64,000 bases of DNA from WHSW01 sp033856255. GTDB lineage: Bacteria; Actinomycetota; Thermoleophilia; Solirubrobacterales; 70-9. Below the pieces are notes generated by a model. That model saw only the letters and a list, made by a program, of their open reading frames with translations, did not search any database and was not told the DNA's origin. Location of the stretch: NCBI GenBank assembly GCA_033856255.1, contig JAWVFH010000010.1, positions 19,691-83,690 on the forward strand, given 5' to 3'. This document shows, in pieces, positions 35,402 to 43,165 of this stretch (its first letter is position 1; the number at the start of each line of letters is the position of its first letter). Made by a program: the position numbers and the translations under genes.

Positions 35402-35809
35402 TCAGATCCGCAGCACCTCGAAGCGCACCCTGCCCTCGCGGACGGCGAGCTCGACCTCGCGCTCGTTGCGGTTCAGCTTCGAGCGGCCGGTCTTGACCTC
35501 GACCAGGACGACCTCGCGCAGCTCGCCGGCGCCGATCCCGTCGAAGATCACGTAGTCGATCGGGGCGCCGAGGAAGCGCGCCTCGCTGGGGTCGAAGCGG
35601 GCGCTGAACTCGGGCACCAGCGGCGCCAGCTGCTCGCCCGCCTTGCCGCCCAGGACGCTGCGGCTGCGCCTCGTCGCATCCCTGCGCGCCGCGGTCAGGT
35701 CCTCGTCGGCGTAGCGATAGACGGCTCGGTAGCGGGCGAACGCGACCGCCACCCAGAGCAGGGCTAAAACGGCGAGCACCAGGAGCGCCGAGGCGAGCGA
35801 ATCATCCAT
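35402..35809 (-). CDS. Membrane-anchored Holliday-junction-resolvase-like endonuclease (Endonuc_Holl)
   Basis: 135 residues. One N-terminal helix (ALLVLAVLALLWVAVAFA) and then a restriction-endonuclease-like fold: GGKAGEQLAPLVPEF, ARFLGAPIDYVIFDGI (catalytic Asp) and VVLVEVKTGRSKLNRNE (catalytic E-x-K). That is the signature of the Endonuc_Holl family. Role unknown; perhaps nucleic-acid clean-up at the membrane. Confidence 0.75.
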   Translation of the reverse strand: MDDSLASALLVLAVLALLWVAVAFARYRAVYRYADEDLTAARRDATRRSRSVLGGKAGEQLAPLVPEFSARFDPSEARFLGAPIDYVIFDGIGAGELREVVLVEVKTGRSKLNRNEREVELAVREGRVRFEVLRI

Positions 35810-35866
35810 CAGCCCGAGTCTGGCCCGCCGCCCGGTCGGCGCCGCCGTCCTGCAAGGGCGCGCCCA

Positions 35867-36136
35867 TCAACGGATGGCGTCCGGGGGGATGCGGGCCACC
35901 GCGAGGTCGACTCGCGCCCTCGATCCGGGCCGGAAGGGGACGCCCTCGGCCGCCAGCCGGACGCGCTGCGGCTCGCCGGCGGCCAGTGAGCCGTCGGCGC
36001 GTACGACGCGCCACCAGGGAAGTCCGACCGCGTCGGTCTTGCGGAGCACCTGACCGGTGAGGCGCGGCGCTCCGGGCGAGACGTCGCCGTAGGTGCGCAC
36101 GAACCCCTCCGGGATCGCCCGGACCGCAGCGAGAAT
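35867..36136 (-). CDS. Alkyltransferase-like (ATL) DNA-repair protein, apparent non-canonical ATT start
   Basis: MGMT-type DNA-binding domain lacking the reactive cysteine: PWWRV stands where alkyltransferases have PCHRV. ATL proteins bind O6-alkylguanine and hand it to nucleotide excision repair. RTYGDVSPGA and LTGQVLRK fit the helix-turn-helix. GTG 36100 is the only canonical start, but the frame upstream reads ILAAVRAIPEGFV, the conserved domain start (compare VLALVRAIPPGRV in relatives). An ATT at 36136 follows GAGG (36145-36142) by five bases. Coordinates 35867-36100 are the conservative alternative. Confidence 0.7.
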   Translation of the reverse strand: MLAAVRAIPEGFVRTYGDVSPGAPRLTGQVLRKTDAVGLPWWRVVRADGSLAAGEPQRVRLAAEGVPFRPGSRARVDLAVARIPPDAIR

Positions 36137-36143
36137 GCTGGCC

Positions 36144-36320
36144 TCAGCTTGGCTCGTCGGAGCCCTCGGCTTCGGTCGCCTCGATCGCCGCCTCCCGCCG
36201 CTCGCGCCGCATCGAGGCGACGATCGAGCCGAGGACGACGATCACCGGAACCGCGTAGAGGATCCAGAACGCCCAGTGGCCCGCGTGGGCGATCGGCAGC
36301 ACCGACCCGCCGCCGGTCAC
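36144..36320 (-). CDS. Small single-helix membrane protein coupled to the Fur/Zur regulator
   Basis: 58 residues. GTG 36320 overlaps the regulator stop (GTGA). PIAHAGHWAFWILYAVPVIV is a conserved-looking start followed by one helix and a charged tail (MRRERREAAIEATEAEG). Tiny proteins with AHAGHW are common in actinobacteria but unassigned. Metal-related context: two His residues precede the helix. Confidence 0.6.
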   Translation of the reverse strand: MTGGGSVLPIAHAGHWAFWILYAVPVIVVLGSIVASMRRERREAAIEATEAEGSDEPS

Positions 36321-36793
36321 GGCGCCGGCGCGCAATCCGGGCAACCGCCGCGAAGCACGACCTCGTGGTCGCCGACGGTGTACTCCATCCGCCCGGCGAG
36401 CCGCTTGATCGCTCGTTCCAGCCCGGGGTCCTCGAAAGGGGTCACCCGCCCGCACTCGTCGCAGACGAAATGGTGGTGATGGTGGTCCCCGGAGGGCATC
36501 GCCGGCTCGTACAGGCCGGGCTCGGATCCCATCTCCAGCCGTTGAACCAGGCGCAGATCGGTGAGCAGCTCGAGCGTGCGGTAGACGGTGGCGATCCCGA
36601 CAGGGTCGCCCTGCGCGCGCAGCTGCTCGGAGATCTCGCGGGCACTGACCACGCATTGCTGCCTGCCGAGCAGCTCGATCACCGCCGCGCGCCTGGTGCT
36701 CGCGCGATGGCCCGAGCGGCTCAGCTCTGCACTCGCCAGCTCGGTCCAGAGGTCGGCGGGCGGGGAGGGAACCTGGGTGTCGTCTGCGGTCAT
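36317..36793 (-). CDS. Fur-family metalloregulator, probably Zur
   Basis: 158 residues from ATG 36793; a TTG nine codons earlier is less likely. Winged helix (SGHRASTRRAAVIELLGRQQCVVSAREISEQL, then GIATVYRTLELL) and a metal domain with GDHHHHHFVCDECGRVTPFED and a late CPDC, giving a structural zinc site of two CxxC pairs. Zur is favoured over Fur because the divergent operon is a zinc/manganese-type importer, but the metal cannot be fixed by eye. Confidence 0.85.
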   Translation of the reverse strand: MTADDTQVPSPPADLWTELASAELSRSGHRASTRRAAVIELLGRQQCVVSAREISEQLRAQGDPVGIATVYRTLELLTDLRLVQRLEMGSEPGLYEPAMPSGDHHHHHFVCDECGRVTPFEDPGLERAIKRLAGRMEYTVGDHEVVLRGGCPDCAPAP

Positions 36794-36864
36794 CGTTGCC
36801 TCGGGCGCCTCGCCAGTCAATAAAGTAACCGAGACTCGTTTTCAGTTTACAGCGACCCGCCGCC
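36794..36864. promoter_or_regulatory. Shared control region of the regulator and the metal importer
   Basis: 71 bases between divergent genes. CGTTTTCA (36837-36844; TGAAAACG on the minus strand) matches one half of actinobacterial Zur boxes; the second half is not conserved. TACTTT (36827-36822, minus) could be the regulator -10. Suggests self-repression together with the importer. Confidence 0.35.
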
Positions 36865-37689
36865 GTGTTCGACGCCTTCCAACTCCCCTTCATGCAGCGC
36901 GGCGCGCTCGAGGTTGCCCTGCTGGCGCCGATCGCCGCCGTCCTCGGCACGCAGATCGTCCTCCGCCACCTCTCGTTCTATACCCACGGGGTCGGCACCG
37001 CGACCTTTCCCGGGCTCGTGGTCGCCGGCCCGATCGGGATCTCGCCGACCGTCTGCGCGCTCGCGGTCGCGGCCCTCTTCGCCACCGGCCTCACCCGGCT
37101 CGCCCGCTCGGCGCGGATCGCCTTCGACGCGGCGACGGCGCTGCTGCTGGTCGCCGCCCTCAGCGTCGGGATCATCCTCGCCAGCGACGTCTATCACTCC
37201 GGCAGCGAGGTCGACCAGCTGCTGTTCGGCAGCCTGCTGGCGATCGGCGATCGGGAGCTGGTCGTCACCGCGATCACCCTTTTGATCACGCTGCTCGCCG
37301 CGGCGGCGCTGCGACGCGCCTGGCTGGCGAGCGGATTCGAGCCGGCCTCGAGCCGCGCTCTCGGCCTGCCGGTGCTGACCGCCGACTGGGCGCTGATCGC
37401 GCTGATCGGGCTCGCCGTCGTGGCCTCGCTCGACGCCGTCGGCGCGCTGCTCGTCGGCGCGATCCTGGTGATCCCGGCGGCAACCGCGCGGCTGTTCGCC
37501 CGCAGCGTGGGCGAGCTCGAGCTTGCCACCGGAGCGATCGCGCTGATCGAGGGGCTGGTCGGCCTCGCCGTCGCCTACGAGCTCGACGTCCCCCCCGGGG
37601 CCGCGATCGCCGTCCTCGGCGGCACCGGATTCGCGATCGGGGCCATCGCCCGGGCGCCGATGGTGCGAATCGTCGCGAGGGCTCGGTGA
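36865..37689 (+). CDS. Zinc/manganese-type ABC permease, first subunit (ZnuB/ABC-3 family)
   Basis: 274 residues, about eight helices. FYTHGVGTATFPGLVV, DQLLFGSLLAIGDRELV and SLDAVGALLVGAILVIPAATARLFA are ABC-3 family blocks. GTG start. It is coupled by GTGA to the ATPase, and a second, different permease follows, so the channel is probably a heterodimer. Confidence 0.88.
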   Translation: MFDAFQLPFMQRGALEVALLAPIAAVLGTQIVLRHLSFYTHGVGTATFPGLVVAGPIGISPTVCALAVAALFATGLTRLARSARIAFDAATALLLVAALSVGIILASDVYHSGSEVDQLLFGSLLAIGDRELVVTAITLLITLLAAAALRRAWLASGFEPASSRALGLPVLTADWALIALIGLAVVASLDAVGALLVGAILVIPAATARLFARSVGELELATGAIALIEGLVGLAVAYELDVPPGAAIAVLGGTGFAIGAIARAPMVRIVARAR

Positions 37690-38432
37690 CCGCCCCCGGA
37701 CCGCTGATCGAGGCCTCCGGCTTCGCCGGCGGCTACGCCCCGGGCGAGTACGCGATCACCGGGGTCGAGTTCAGCGTCGCCCCGGGCCGGCTCGTCGCCG
37801 TGCTCGGACCCAACGGGGGCGGCAAGACGACCCTCTTTCGCGCCCTACTGGGCGAGCTCCCGGTTGCCACCGGGACGATCCGCTGCCGCGGGGCCGTCGC
37901 CTACGTTCCCCAAACCGAGCGGGCGCGACTCGATTATCCGGTCAGCGCGCTCGACGTCGCCCTGATGGGCACCTACGCCACCGTTCCCTGGCACCGGCGG
38001 ATCGGCGCCGCCGAGCGCGACGCCGCGCGCTCCGCGCTCGATCGGGTCGGGCTTGCCGAACACGCGGGCAGGTCGTTCGGCGAGCTCTCGGGAGGCCAGC
38101 GGCAGCGGGTCCTGATCGCCCGGGCGCTCGCTCAGGAGGCCCCGATCCTGCTGCTCGACGAACCGCTGAGCGGCGTCGATCGCCCATCCGAGGCCCTGAT
38201 CCTGGCCGTGCTCGACGAGCTGCGCGCGGAAGGCCGGGCGGTGCTGATCGCGACCCACGACATCACCCAGGCACAGGCCTTCGACGCGGTGATCTGCCTC
38301 AATCGGGCTCAGATTGCGTTCGGGCCGCCATCCGCGGCGCTTCACCGGGAGACCCTCGAGCGCACCTACGGAGCGGAGCTCGTCGTCGTCGACGGCGAAC
38401 GGGCCGTGGTCGTCGATCACCACTCTCACTGA
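37686..38432 (+). CDS. Metal ABC transporter ATPase (ZnuC/MntB type)
   Basis: 248 residues from GTG 37686 overlapping the permease stop. Walker A GPNGGGKTT, Q-loop YVPQTERARLDYPVSALDVALMG (family-specific), signature LSGGQRQR, Walker B ILLLDEPLSGVD and switch His in ATHDITQ. A His-rich end (VVVDHHSH) fits metal handling. The upstream open frame overlaps the permease and is not part of it. Confidence 0.92.
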   Translation: MTAPGPLIEASGFAGGYAPGEYAITGVEFSVAPGRLVAVLGPNGGGKTTLFRALLGELPVATGTIRCRGAVAYVPQTERARLDYPVSALDVALMGTYATVPWHRRIGAAERDAARSALDRVGLAEHAGRSFGELSGGQRQRVLIARALAQEAPILLLDEPLSGVDRPSEALILAVLDELRAEGRAVLIATHDITQAQAFDAVICLNRAQIAFGPPSAALHRETLERTYGAELVVVDGERAVVVDHHSH

Positions 38433-39304
38433 TGGACGCCGTCGCCAACGCCCTCCTGGACCCCTTCCGCGACGGGATCGGCCAGCGAGCGCTGCTCGAG
38501 GTCCTGATCCTGAGCGCGGTCTGCGGTCCGCTCGGGGTCTGGATCGTGCTTTACCGACAGAGCTATGCGGCCGAATCGATCTCGCATGCCGCGCTGCCCG
38601 GTCTCGTGCTCGCGTCGGTGACCGCGATCCCGCTCGGCGTCGGCGCCGCCGCCGGCCTGGCCGTCGCGTCGATCTGCGTCGCCGCCGCGACGCGAATCCG
38701 CTCCATCTCGGCAGACGTTGCCGTCGCCGTCACGGTCACGGCGCTGTTCGGCCTCGGGACGCTGCTCGCGCTCTCGCCCTCGGTCCCGCCCCGCCTCGGT
38801 GAGCTGCTGTTCGGGGATCCGCTCAGCGTCTCCGGCTCCGACCTCGCCGCTTCGGCGGCGCTGGCGGCGCTCGTCGTGATCGCGCTCGCGATCCTCCATC
38901 GCCCGCTGACGCTGGTCGGCTTCGACCCGCAGACCGCACCGAGTCTCGGCGCTCGCCCGGCGGGCGTCGAGACCGCGCTGCTGCTGCTGCTCGCGCTGAC
39001 GATCCTGGTCGCGATCCAGGCCTTGGGCAACCTGCTGGTGGTGGCGATCCTGATCTCTCCGGCAGCGACAGCGCTGCGCGCTGGGCGCGGCCTGCGCAGC
39101 GCGCTGGCGCTCTCGGCCGGGATCGCAGCGGCCTGCGGCATCGCCGGCCTCTACGCGAGCTACTACCTCGACACGGCCGCCGGCGCCTCGATCGCGCTGG
39201 CGATGGTCGTGGCATTCGCACTCACGCTGCCGTTCGAGCGCACCGCCTCGACCGCTCGGCGCCCGCCGCGCTCTCCCGTCGAGGCGCTCGGCGGCGGCCG
39301 CTGA
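38432..39304 (+). CDS. Zinc/manganese-type ABC permease, second subunit
   Basis: 290 residues, ABC-3 family. YRQSYAAESISHAALPGLVLA, ELLFGDPLSVSGSDL and QALGNLLVVAILISPAATA are typical. Its ATG shares a base with the ATPase stop. Only moderately similar to the first permease, so not a recent duplicate. C-terminal tail is Arg/Pro-rich. Confidence 0.88.
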   Translation: MDAVANALLDPFRDGIGQRALLEVLILSAVCGPLGVWIVLYRQSYAAESISHAALPGLVLASVTAIPLGVGAAAGLAVASICVAAATRIRSISADVAVAVTVTALFGLGTLLALSPSVPPRLGELLFGDPLSVSGSDLAASAALAALVVIALAILHRPLTLVGFDPQTAPSLGARPAGVETALLLLLALTILVAIQALGNLLVVAILISPAATALRAGRGLRSALALSAGIAAACGIAGLYASYYLDTAAGASIALAMVVAFALTLPFERTASTARRPPRSPVEALGGGR

Positions 39305-39336
39305 GCCCCGTCGGCGCAGCGGTCCGCACCACGGGC

Positions 39337-39342
39337 TAAGGT
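39337..39342 (+). promoter_or_regulatory. -10-like TAAGGT before the metal-binding lipoprotein gene
   Basis: TAAGGT ends eight bases before ATG 39351. An ATAAT-7-ATTAT inverted repeat (39348-39352 and 39360-39364) overlaps the start codon and could be an operator. Confidence 0.35.
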
Positions 39343-39350
39343 TCCCAATA

Positions 39351-40283
39351 ATGCGACTGATTATCGCTTTGGCTGTGGCCCTCGCCCTCGCGGCGATCGC
39401 GGGAGGCTGTCGCGACGCGGGGTCCGAGCAGGGAGTGCAGGTCGTGGCCTCGACAACCCAGGTCGCGGACATCACCCGCAACGTCGCCGGCAGCCGCGCC
39501 GAGGTCAGCGGGATCCTGACCCCGAACGCCGACCCTCACGAGTACGAGCCCCGTCCCAGCGATGCCGAGGCCGTCGCCGGCGCCGACCTGATCCTCAAGT
39601 CCGGCGGCGACCTGGACGCCTGGCTCGATCAGGTGATCGAGAGCTCGGGCTCAGACGCCCCGGTGGTGACCCTGATCGACGCGATGCCGACGCTCACGGC
39701 GGAGGAGAACGGCCAGACGGAGACCGACCCGCACTGGTGGCAGGACCCGCGCAACGCCGTGATCGCGGTCGGGGAGATCCGCGACGCCCTGACCGAGGCC
39801 GACCCCGGCGGGGCCGCCGAGTACAAAGCCAACGCTGCGGCGTACATCGCCTCAATCGAGCGGCTCGACGGCCAGATCGCAGGCTGCATCGACCGGGTCC
39901 AGGAATCGGAGCGCAAGCTGGTGACCAGCCACGACGCTCTCAGCTACTACGCGAAGCGTTACGGGATCGAGGTGATCGGCGCGGCGATCCCGGGACTATC
40001 AACCCAAGCGCAGGCCTCCGCGGGAGAGACCGCCGACCTGATCGACCTGATCAATCGCGAGAACGTGAACGCGATCTTCGCCGAGGCCGGCGTCAGCCAG
40101 AGCCTCGAGCAGGCGATCGCCGGCGAAACCGGCGCCACCGTCGGCGGCCAGCTGTGGGCGGACGCGCTCGGCCCGGCGGGTTCGAGCGGCGCCACCTATC
40201 TGCAGGCGCTGGCGGCGAACACCGAAACGATGGTCGACGGGTTCACGGCCGGCCAGGTCGACTGCCGGATCCCGCTCGACTGA
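39351..40283 (+). CDS. Metal-binding lipoprotein of the ZnuA/MntA family
   Basis: 310 residues. Lipobox AIAGGC (Cys20). Cluster A-I binding protein with metal ligands His63 (PHEYEPRPSD), His128 (DPHWWQDPRN) and His194 (TSHDALSYYAKRYG), plus a C-terminal acidic residue. The His-rich loop of true ZnuA is short here, so zinc or manganese are both possible. Serves the permease/ATPase genes just upstream, likely with its own promoter. Confidence 0.9.
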   Translation: MRLIIALAVALALAAIAGGCRDAGSEQGVQVVASTTQVADITRNVAGSRAEVSGILTPNADPHEYEPRPSDAEAVAGADLILKSGGDLDAWLDQVIESSGSDAPVVTLIDAMPTLTAEENGQTETDPHWWQDPRNAVIAVGEIRDALTEADPGGAAEYKANAAAYIASIERLDGQIAGCIDRVQESERKLVTSHDALSYYAKRYGIEVIGAAIPGLSTQAQASAGETADLIDLINRENVNAIFAEAGVSQSLEQAIAGETGATVGGQLWADALGPAGSSGATYLQALAANTETMVDGFTAGQVDCRIPLD

Positions 40284-40298
40284 GTCCGCTCGGGCATC

Positions 40299-40304
40299 TA
40301 GGCT
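40299..40304 (+). promoter_or_regulatory. Promoter TCGACT-17-TAGGCT for the M23 peptidase gene
   Basis: The -10 TAGGCT ends six bases before GTG 40311. A -35-like TCGACT at 40276-40281 lies at the ideal 17-base spacing. One of the better leaderless promoters here. Confidence 0.5.
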
Positions 40305-40310
40305 GCGCCC

Positions 40311-41243
40311 GTGGCAGGGCGTCCAGTCATCCGCGTCCTCGCAATCGTCACCGGGCTCGGAGTCGCGTTGCTCGGGCCGTCCGCGTGCAACGAAAGCCAG
40401 GACGACGGTGGCGCCGTCGGATCCGCGGTCGTGACCGCGCCGGACACACCCACCGGCGGCGCCCTCGCGTCCGAGCCGAGCCCGCTCGCGCGGCGGATCC
40501 TCGACCGGCAGCTGCTGGCGGAGTATCGCCGCGTCGGCACGCAGATCGGCGTCTCGTGGCCGGTCCTGGCCGCCGTGGATTACGTCGAGGGCGGCTCTCA
40601 GCGACACAGCTCCGCACGCAGCACGGAGAATCGGATCCTCGCGATCGCCTACACGTTGCAGGCCCTCAACGGGCCTGCCAGCTACGAGGCCGCGCTCGCC
40701 GAGCGCGGCGGCGAACGCTATGCGCGCCGCGTCCTCGCCCTCGCCCAGCGGCTGCACTCCGTCGACGCGTCCGCGCCACCGAGCGCCCATCTGCCGCTGG
40801 CCGCCCCGGCCGCGGGGCCGGTGATCGCCGGTTACGGCCAGCGCTACGGGGTCCTCCACGACGGCATAGACATCGACGCTGCCACCGGGGCACCGTTGCG
40901 CGCCGCGGCCACCGGGCTCGTGGTCAGCGTGAGCGACCACCCGATCTTCGGTCTCTATACGTGCATCGCCCACCGGATAACCGGCGGGCCGGGTCCCCGT
41001 GAGCTGACCACCTGTTACGGCAACCAGAGCCGTACGCTGGTCGAGCCCGGCGACGTCGTCCGCGAGGGCCAGCTGATCGGCCGGATCGGCTGCACCGGCA
41101 CGTGCCTGCGCCCCCACGTTCACTTCCAGGTCCGCCTGGGCGGCGACGACACGGCGCCGGCCGTCGATCCGGCGCCCTACCTCGCCCCAGCGCTGAGGGC
41201 GCAGGCCGATACGTCGGGGCAGCCGCTTGAGGCGCAGCCTTGA
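40311..41243 (+). CDS. M23 (LytM) family peptidase, exported
   Basis: 310 residues. The signal ends LLGPSACNES, compatible with a lipobox-like Cys. A middle helical part (YRRVGTQIGVSWPVLAAVDYVEGG) resembles a lysozyme-like or transglycosylase N-domain. The C-terminal M23 domain has HDGIDIDAATGAPLRAAATG (H-x3-D zinc ligands) and RPHVHFQVR (H-x-H). A Cys pair surrounds RIGCTGTCLRPH. Probably cuts peptidoglycan crosslinks. TTGA overlap with the next gene. Confidence 0.85.
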   Translation: MAGRPVIRVLAIVTGLGVALLGPSACNESQDDGGAVGSAVVTAPDTPTGGALASEPSPLARRILDRQLLAEYRRVGTQIGVSWPVLAAVDYVEGGSQRHSSARSTENRILAIAYTLQALNGPASYEAALAERGGERYARRVLALAQRLHSVDASAPPSAHLPLAAPAAGPVIAGYGQRYGVLHDGIDIDAATGAPLRAAATGLVVSVSDHPIFGLYTCIAHRITGGPGPRELTTCYGNQSRTLVEPGDVVREGQLIGRIGCTGTCLRPHVHFQVRLGGDDTAPAVDPAPYLAPALRAQADTSGQPLEAQP

Positions 41244-41671
41244 AACCCGAAGCGATCCTGGCGATCGTCCTCGCCACCCTCGTCGGCTGTGGATCCGACG
41301 GCGGCGGCCAGACCTATTCGGCGGCGAGCTTCGTCAAGGCCGCCAACGCCGAGGATGCGGGTCTCGAGCTGGGCGAACCGCTCCCGTTCCCGCGCCAGGG
41401 AACGCTCGAGGTCCGCGTCCTGCGCTTCACAGGCACCGGCGCGGCGCCGACGACTCCCGGCGCGGCGCCGCCGCCCGACGTCCACGGCTCGGGAACGGCC
41501 TCGGTATTTAGCGACGATGCGGCCGCGACCGGCGAGTACGAGCGCTGCCGGGCGGGCGGCCTAATCTGCCTGCGAGCAGCGAACGTCGCCCTCGAGTTCT
41601 CCGGCGACGTGGCGCCGGCAGATCTCGATCGGCTCAGCGCCGCGTTGGAAGCCCTGGCGGCCGCCGGCTAG
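41240..41671 (+). CDS. Lipoprotein of unknown function
   Basis: 143 residues starting with TTG 41240, which overlaps the peptidase stop. Lipobox LVGC (Cys17) after a short signal. The rest has two further cysteines (ERCRAGGLICLRAAN) and reads like a small beta-rich domain (TLEVRVLRFTGTG, VALEFSGDV). Likely works at the cell surface with the M23 peptidase because the two are translationally coupled. No family recognised. Confidence 0.6.
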   Translation: MKPEAILAIVLATLVGCGSDGGGQTYSAASFVKAANAEDAGLELGEPLPFPRQGTLEVRVLRFTGTGAAPTTPGAAPPPDVHGSGTASVFSDDAAATGEYERCRAGGLICLRAANVALEFSGDVAPADLDRLSAALEALAAAG

Positions 41672-41694
41672 CCTTTTTCCGCCTCACCCGCGCC

Positions 41695-41700
41695 TACTCT
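41695..41700 (+). promoter_or_regulatory. -10 element TACTCT for the leader ORF and YibE/F-like gene
   Basis: TACTCT ends seven bases before the GTG at 41708. This fits a leaderless start of a tiny ORF, not of the main gene 54 bases away. Confidence 0.45.
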
Positions 41701-41707
41701 CGACCCC

Positions 41708-41752
41708 GTGAGGCGCAGCCGAACCCCGCCGCCGTTGAGGCGGCTGATGTGA
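41708..41752 (+). CDS. Putative 14-residue leader peptide with Pro-Pro-Pro
   Basis: GTG 41708 opens MRRSRTPPPLRRLM and then TGA at 41750-41752. The stop overlaps the GTG start (41749) of the next gene as ATGTGA. Three consecutive prolines between Arg clusters are a known ribosome-slowing sequence. The -10 spacing, the PPP and the stop/start overlap together suggest a translated control peptide. No direct proof. Confidence 0.4.
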   Translation: MRRSRTPPPLRRLM

Positions 41753-42957
41753 CTGAGCGGCCGGCCCGCTCGGGGACAAAGCGTCTGTTCGCCGCGATCC
41801 TGATCGGTCTGACGATCGCCACCGTTGTGGCGATCGTCCTCCTCTGGCCCGGAGAGCGCAAGAGCGTGCTCAGCGCCGGGCTGACCGCGCCGACCGAGCG
41901 CGCCGAGGTCACGGAGGTGATCTCCGACCCCTGTCCCCCGCCTCAGCCCGGCACGTGCGTGACCGCCCGCGCGCGACTCGAGACCGGCCCCGACGAGGGC
42001 GTCACGGTCACCCTGCCCGTCGGCTCCGGCCCGCTGCTTCCCGATCTCGGGGTCGGCGACGAGATCCGCGTCTCGAAGGCGATCCTCCCTCCGGGGACTC
42101 CGTCGGGCACAGGGGCATTGCCGAGCGCGGCCCCGCAGTACAACCTCACCGATTTCGAGCGGCGATCGCCGATGCTGTGGCTGTTCCTGCTCTTCGCCGC
42201 CCTCGTGATCGCGTTCGGGCGCCTGCGCGGGGCGCTCTCGCTGGTCGGCCTGGCCGCGAGCCTGGTGGTGGTGATCCTCTTCATCGTCCCGGCGATCCTC
42301 GACGGCAGCGCGCCGCTTGCGGTCGCGCTGGTCGGGTCGATGGCGGTGATGCTGGTGACGATCTCGCTCGCCCACGGGGTCGGGCCGAAGAGCGTCGCGG
42401 CGATGCTGGGGACGGCCTTCAGCCTCATCCTCGTCGCCCTGCTGGCGCTCCTGTTCACCAACCTCACCCACCTGACGGGGCTCGCGGGGGGTGACGAGTC
42501 AGCGCTCGTGCAACTCGGCGCGGCCTCGATCTCGTTCAAGGGGCTGCTGCTCGCGGGCATGCTGATCGGCGCCCTCGGGGTGCTCGACGACGTCACAGTG
42601 ACCCAAGCCTCGACGGTGCTGGCGCTGCGAGCGGCGAACCCCGACCTGCGGTTCCGGGAGCTCTACCGGCGCGCGATCGAGGTCGGCCGCGACCACGTCT
42701 CGGCGACCGTCAACACCCTGGTGCTCGCCTACGTCGGCACCTCGCTGCCGGTGCTACTGATCTTCGGCTCCGGCGGGATCGGGTTCTTCGACGCCGTCAA
42801 CGTCGAGCTCGTCGCACAAGAGGTCGTCGGGACGCTGGTCGGCTCGATCGGACTGGTCGCGGCGGTGCCAATCACCACGGCCCTTGCGGCGACCCTTGCG
42901 ACCCATGTCCCGGCCGACGAGCTGGCGGCCGACGCCGCGCACGCGCACGCGCACTAG
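41749..42957 (+). CDS. YibE/F family membrane protein
   Basis: 402 residues, GTG start. One N-terminal helix, an extracytoplasmic domain with two cysteines (SDPCPPPQPGTCV), then about seven helices containing the family core: GALGVLDDVTVTQAS, YRRAIEVGRDHVSATVNTLVLAYVG and LVAQEVVGTLVGSIGLVAAVP. The C-terminus is His-rich (AHAHAH). A role in metal or solute export has been proposed for YibE/F, but none is established. Confidence 0.85.
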   Translation: MTERPARSGTKRLFAAILIGLTIATVVAIVLLWPGERKSVLSAGLTAPTERAEVTEVISDPCPPPQPGTCVTARARLETGPDEGVTVTLPVGSGPLLPDLGVGDEIRVSKAILPPGTPSGTGALPSAAPQYNLTDFERRSPMLWLFLLFAALVIAFGRLRGALSLVGLAASLVVVILFIVPAILDGSAPLAVALVGSMAVMLVTISLAHGVGPKSVAAMLGTAFSLILVALLALLFTNLTHLTGLAGGDESALVQLGAASISFKGLLLAGMLIGALGVLDDVTVTQASTVLALRAANPDLRFRELYRRAIEVGRDHVSATVNTLVLAYVGTSLPVLLIFGSGGIGFFDAVNVELVAQEVVGTLVGSIGLVAAVPITTALAATLATHVPADELAADAAHAHAH

Positions 42958-42964
42958 GCGTCGC

Positions 42965-43144
42965 TCAGCCCGATCCGCCGAGCCCGACCCCGGAGGCGAC
43001 CACCGCGAGGGTGAGGAGGCCGATCGTGATCGCGCGCAGGCGCACGGGGGTGAGCCAGGAGCCGGCGTGCAGCCGCAGCCAGGCGCGGATCCCCGACGCC
43101 GATCCCACCGCCACGGTCGCCGTCGCCGCGCACTGCATGCACAT
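42965..43144 (-). CDS. Small MCMQC-type membrane protein
   Basis: 59 residues, ATG 43144 after AGGAGT (43161-43156). Starts MCMQCAATATVAVG, an N-terminal Cys pair like a metal hook, then Arg-containing SGIRAWLRLHAGSWLTPVRLR and one helix. Short proteins with this start are widespread in actinobacteria and uncharacterised. It follows the cupredoxin and 470-residue membrane genes on the same strand, so copper chemistry is a reasonable guess. Confidence 0.6.
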   Translation of the reverse strand: MCMQCAATATVAVGSASGIRAWLRLHAGSWLTPVRLRAITIGLLTLAVVASGVGLGGSG

Positions 43145-43165
43145 GGCTCCAGCGTACTCCTGGAC

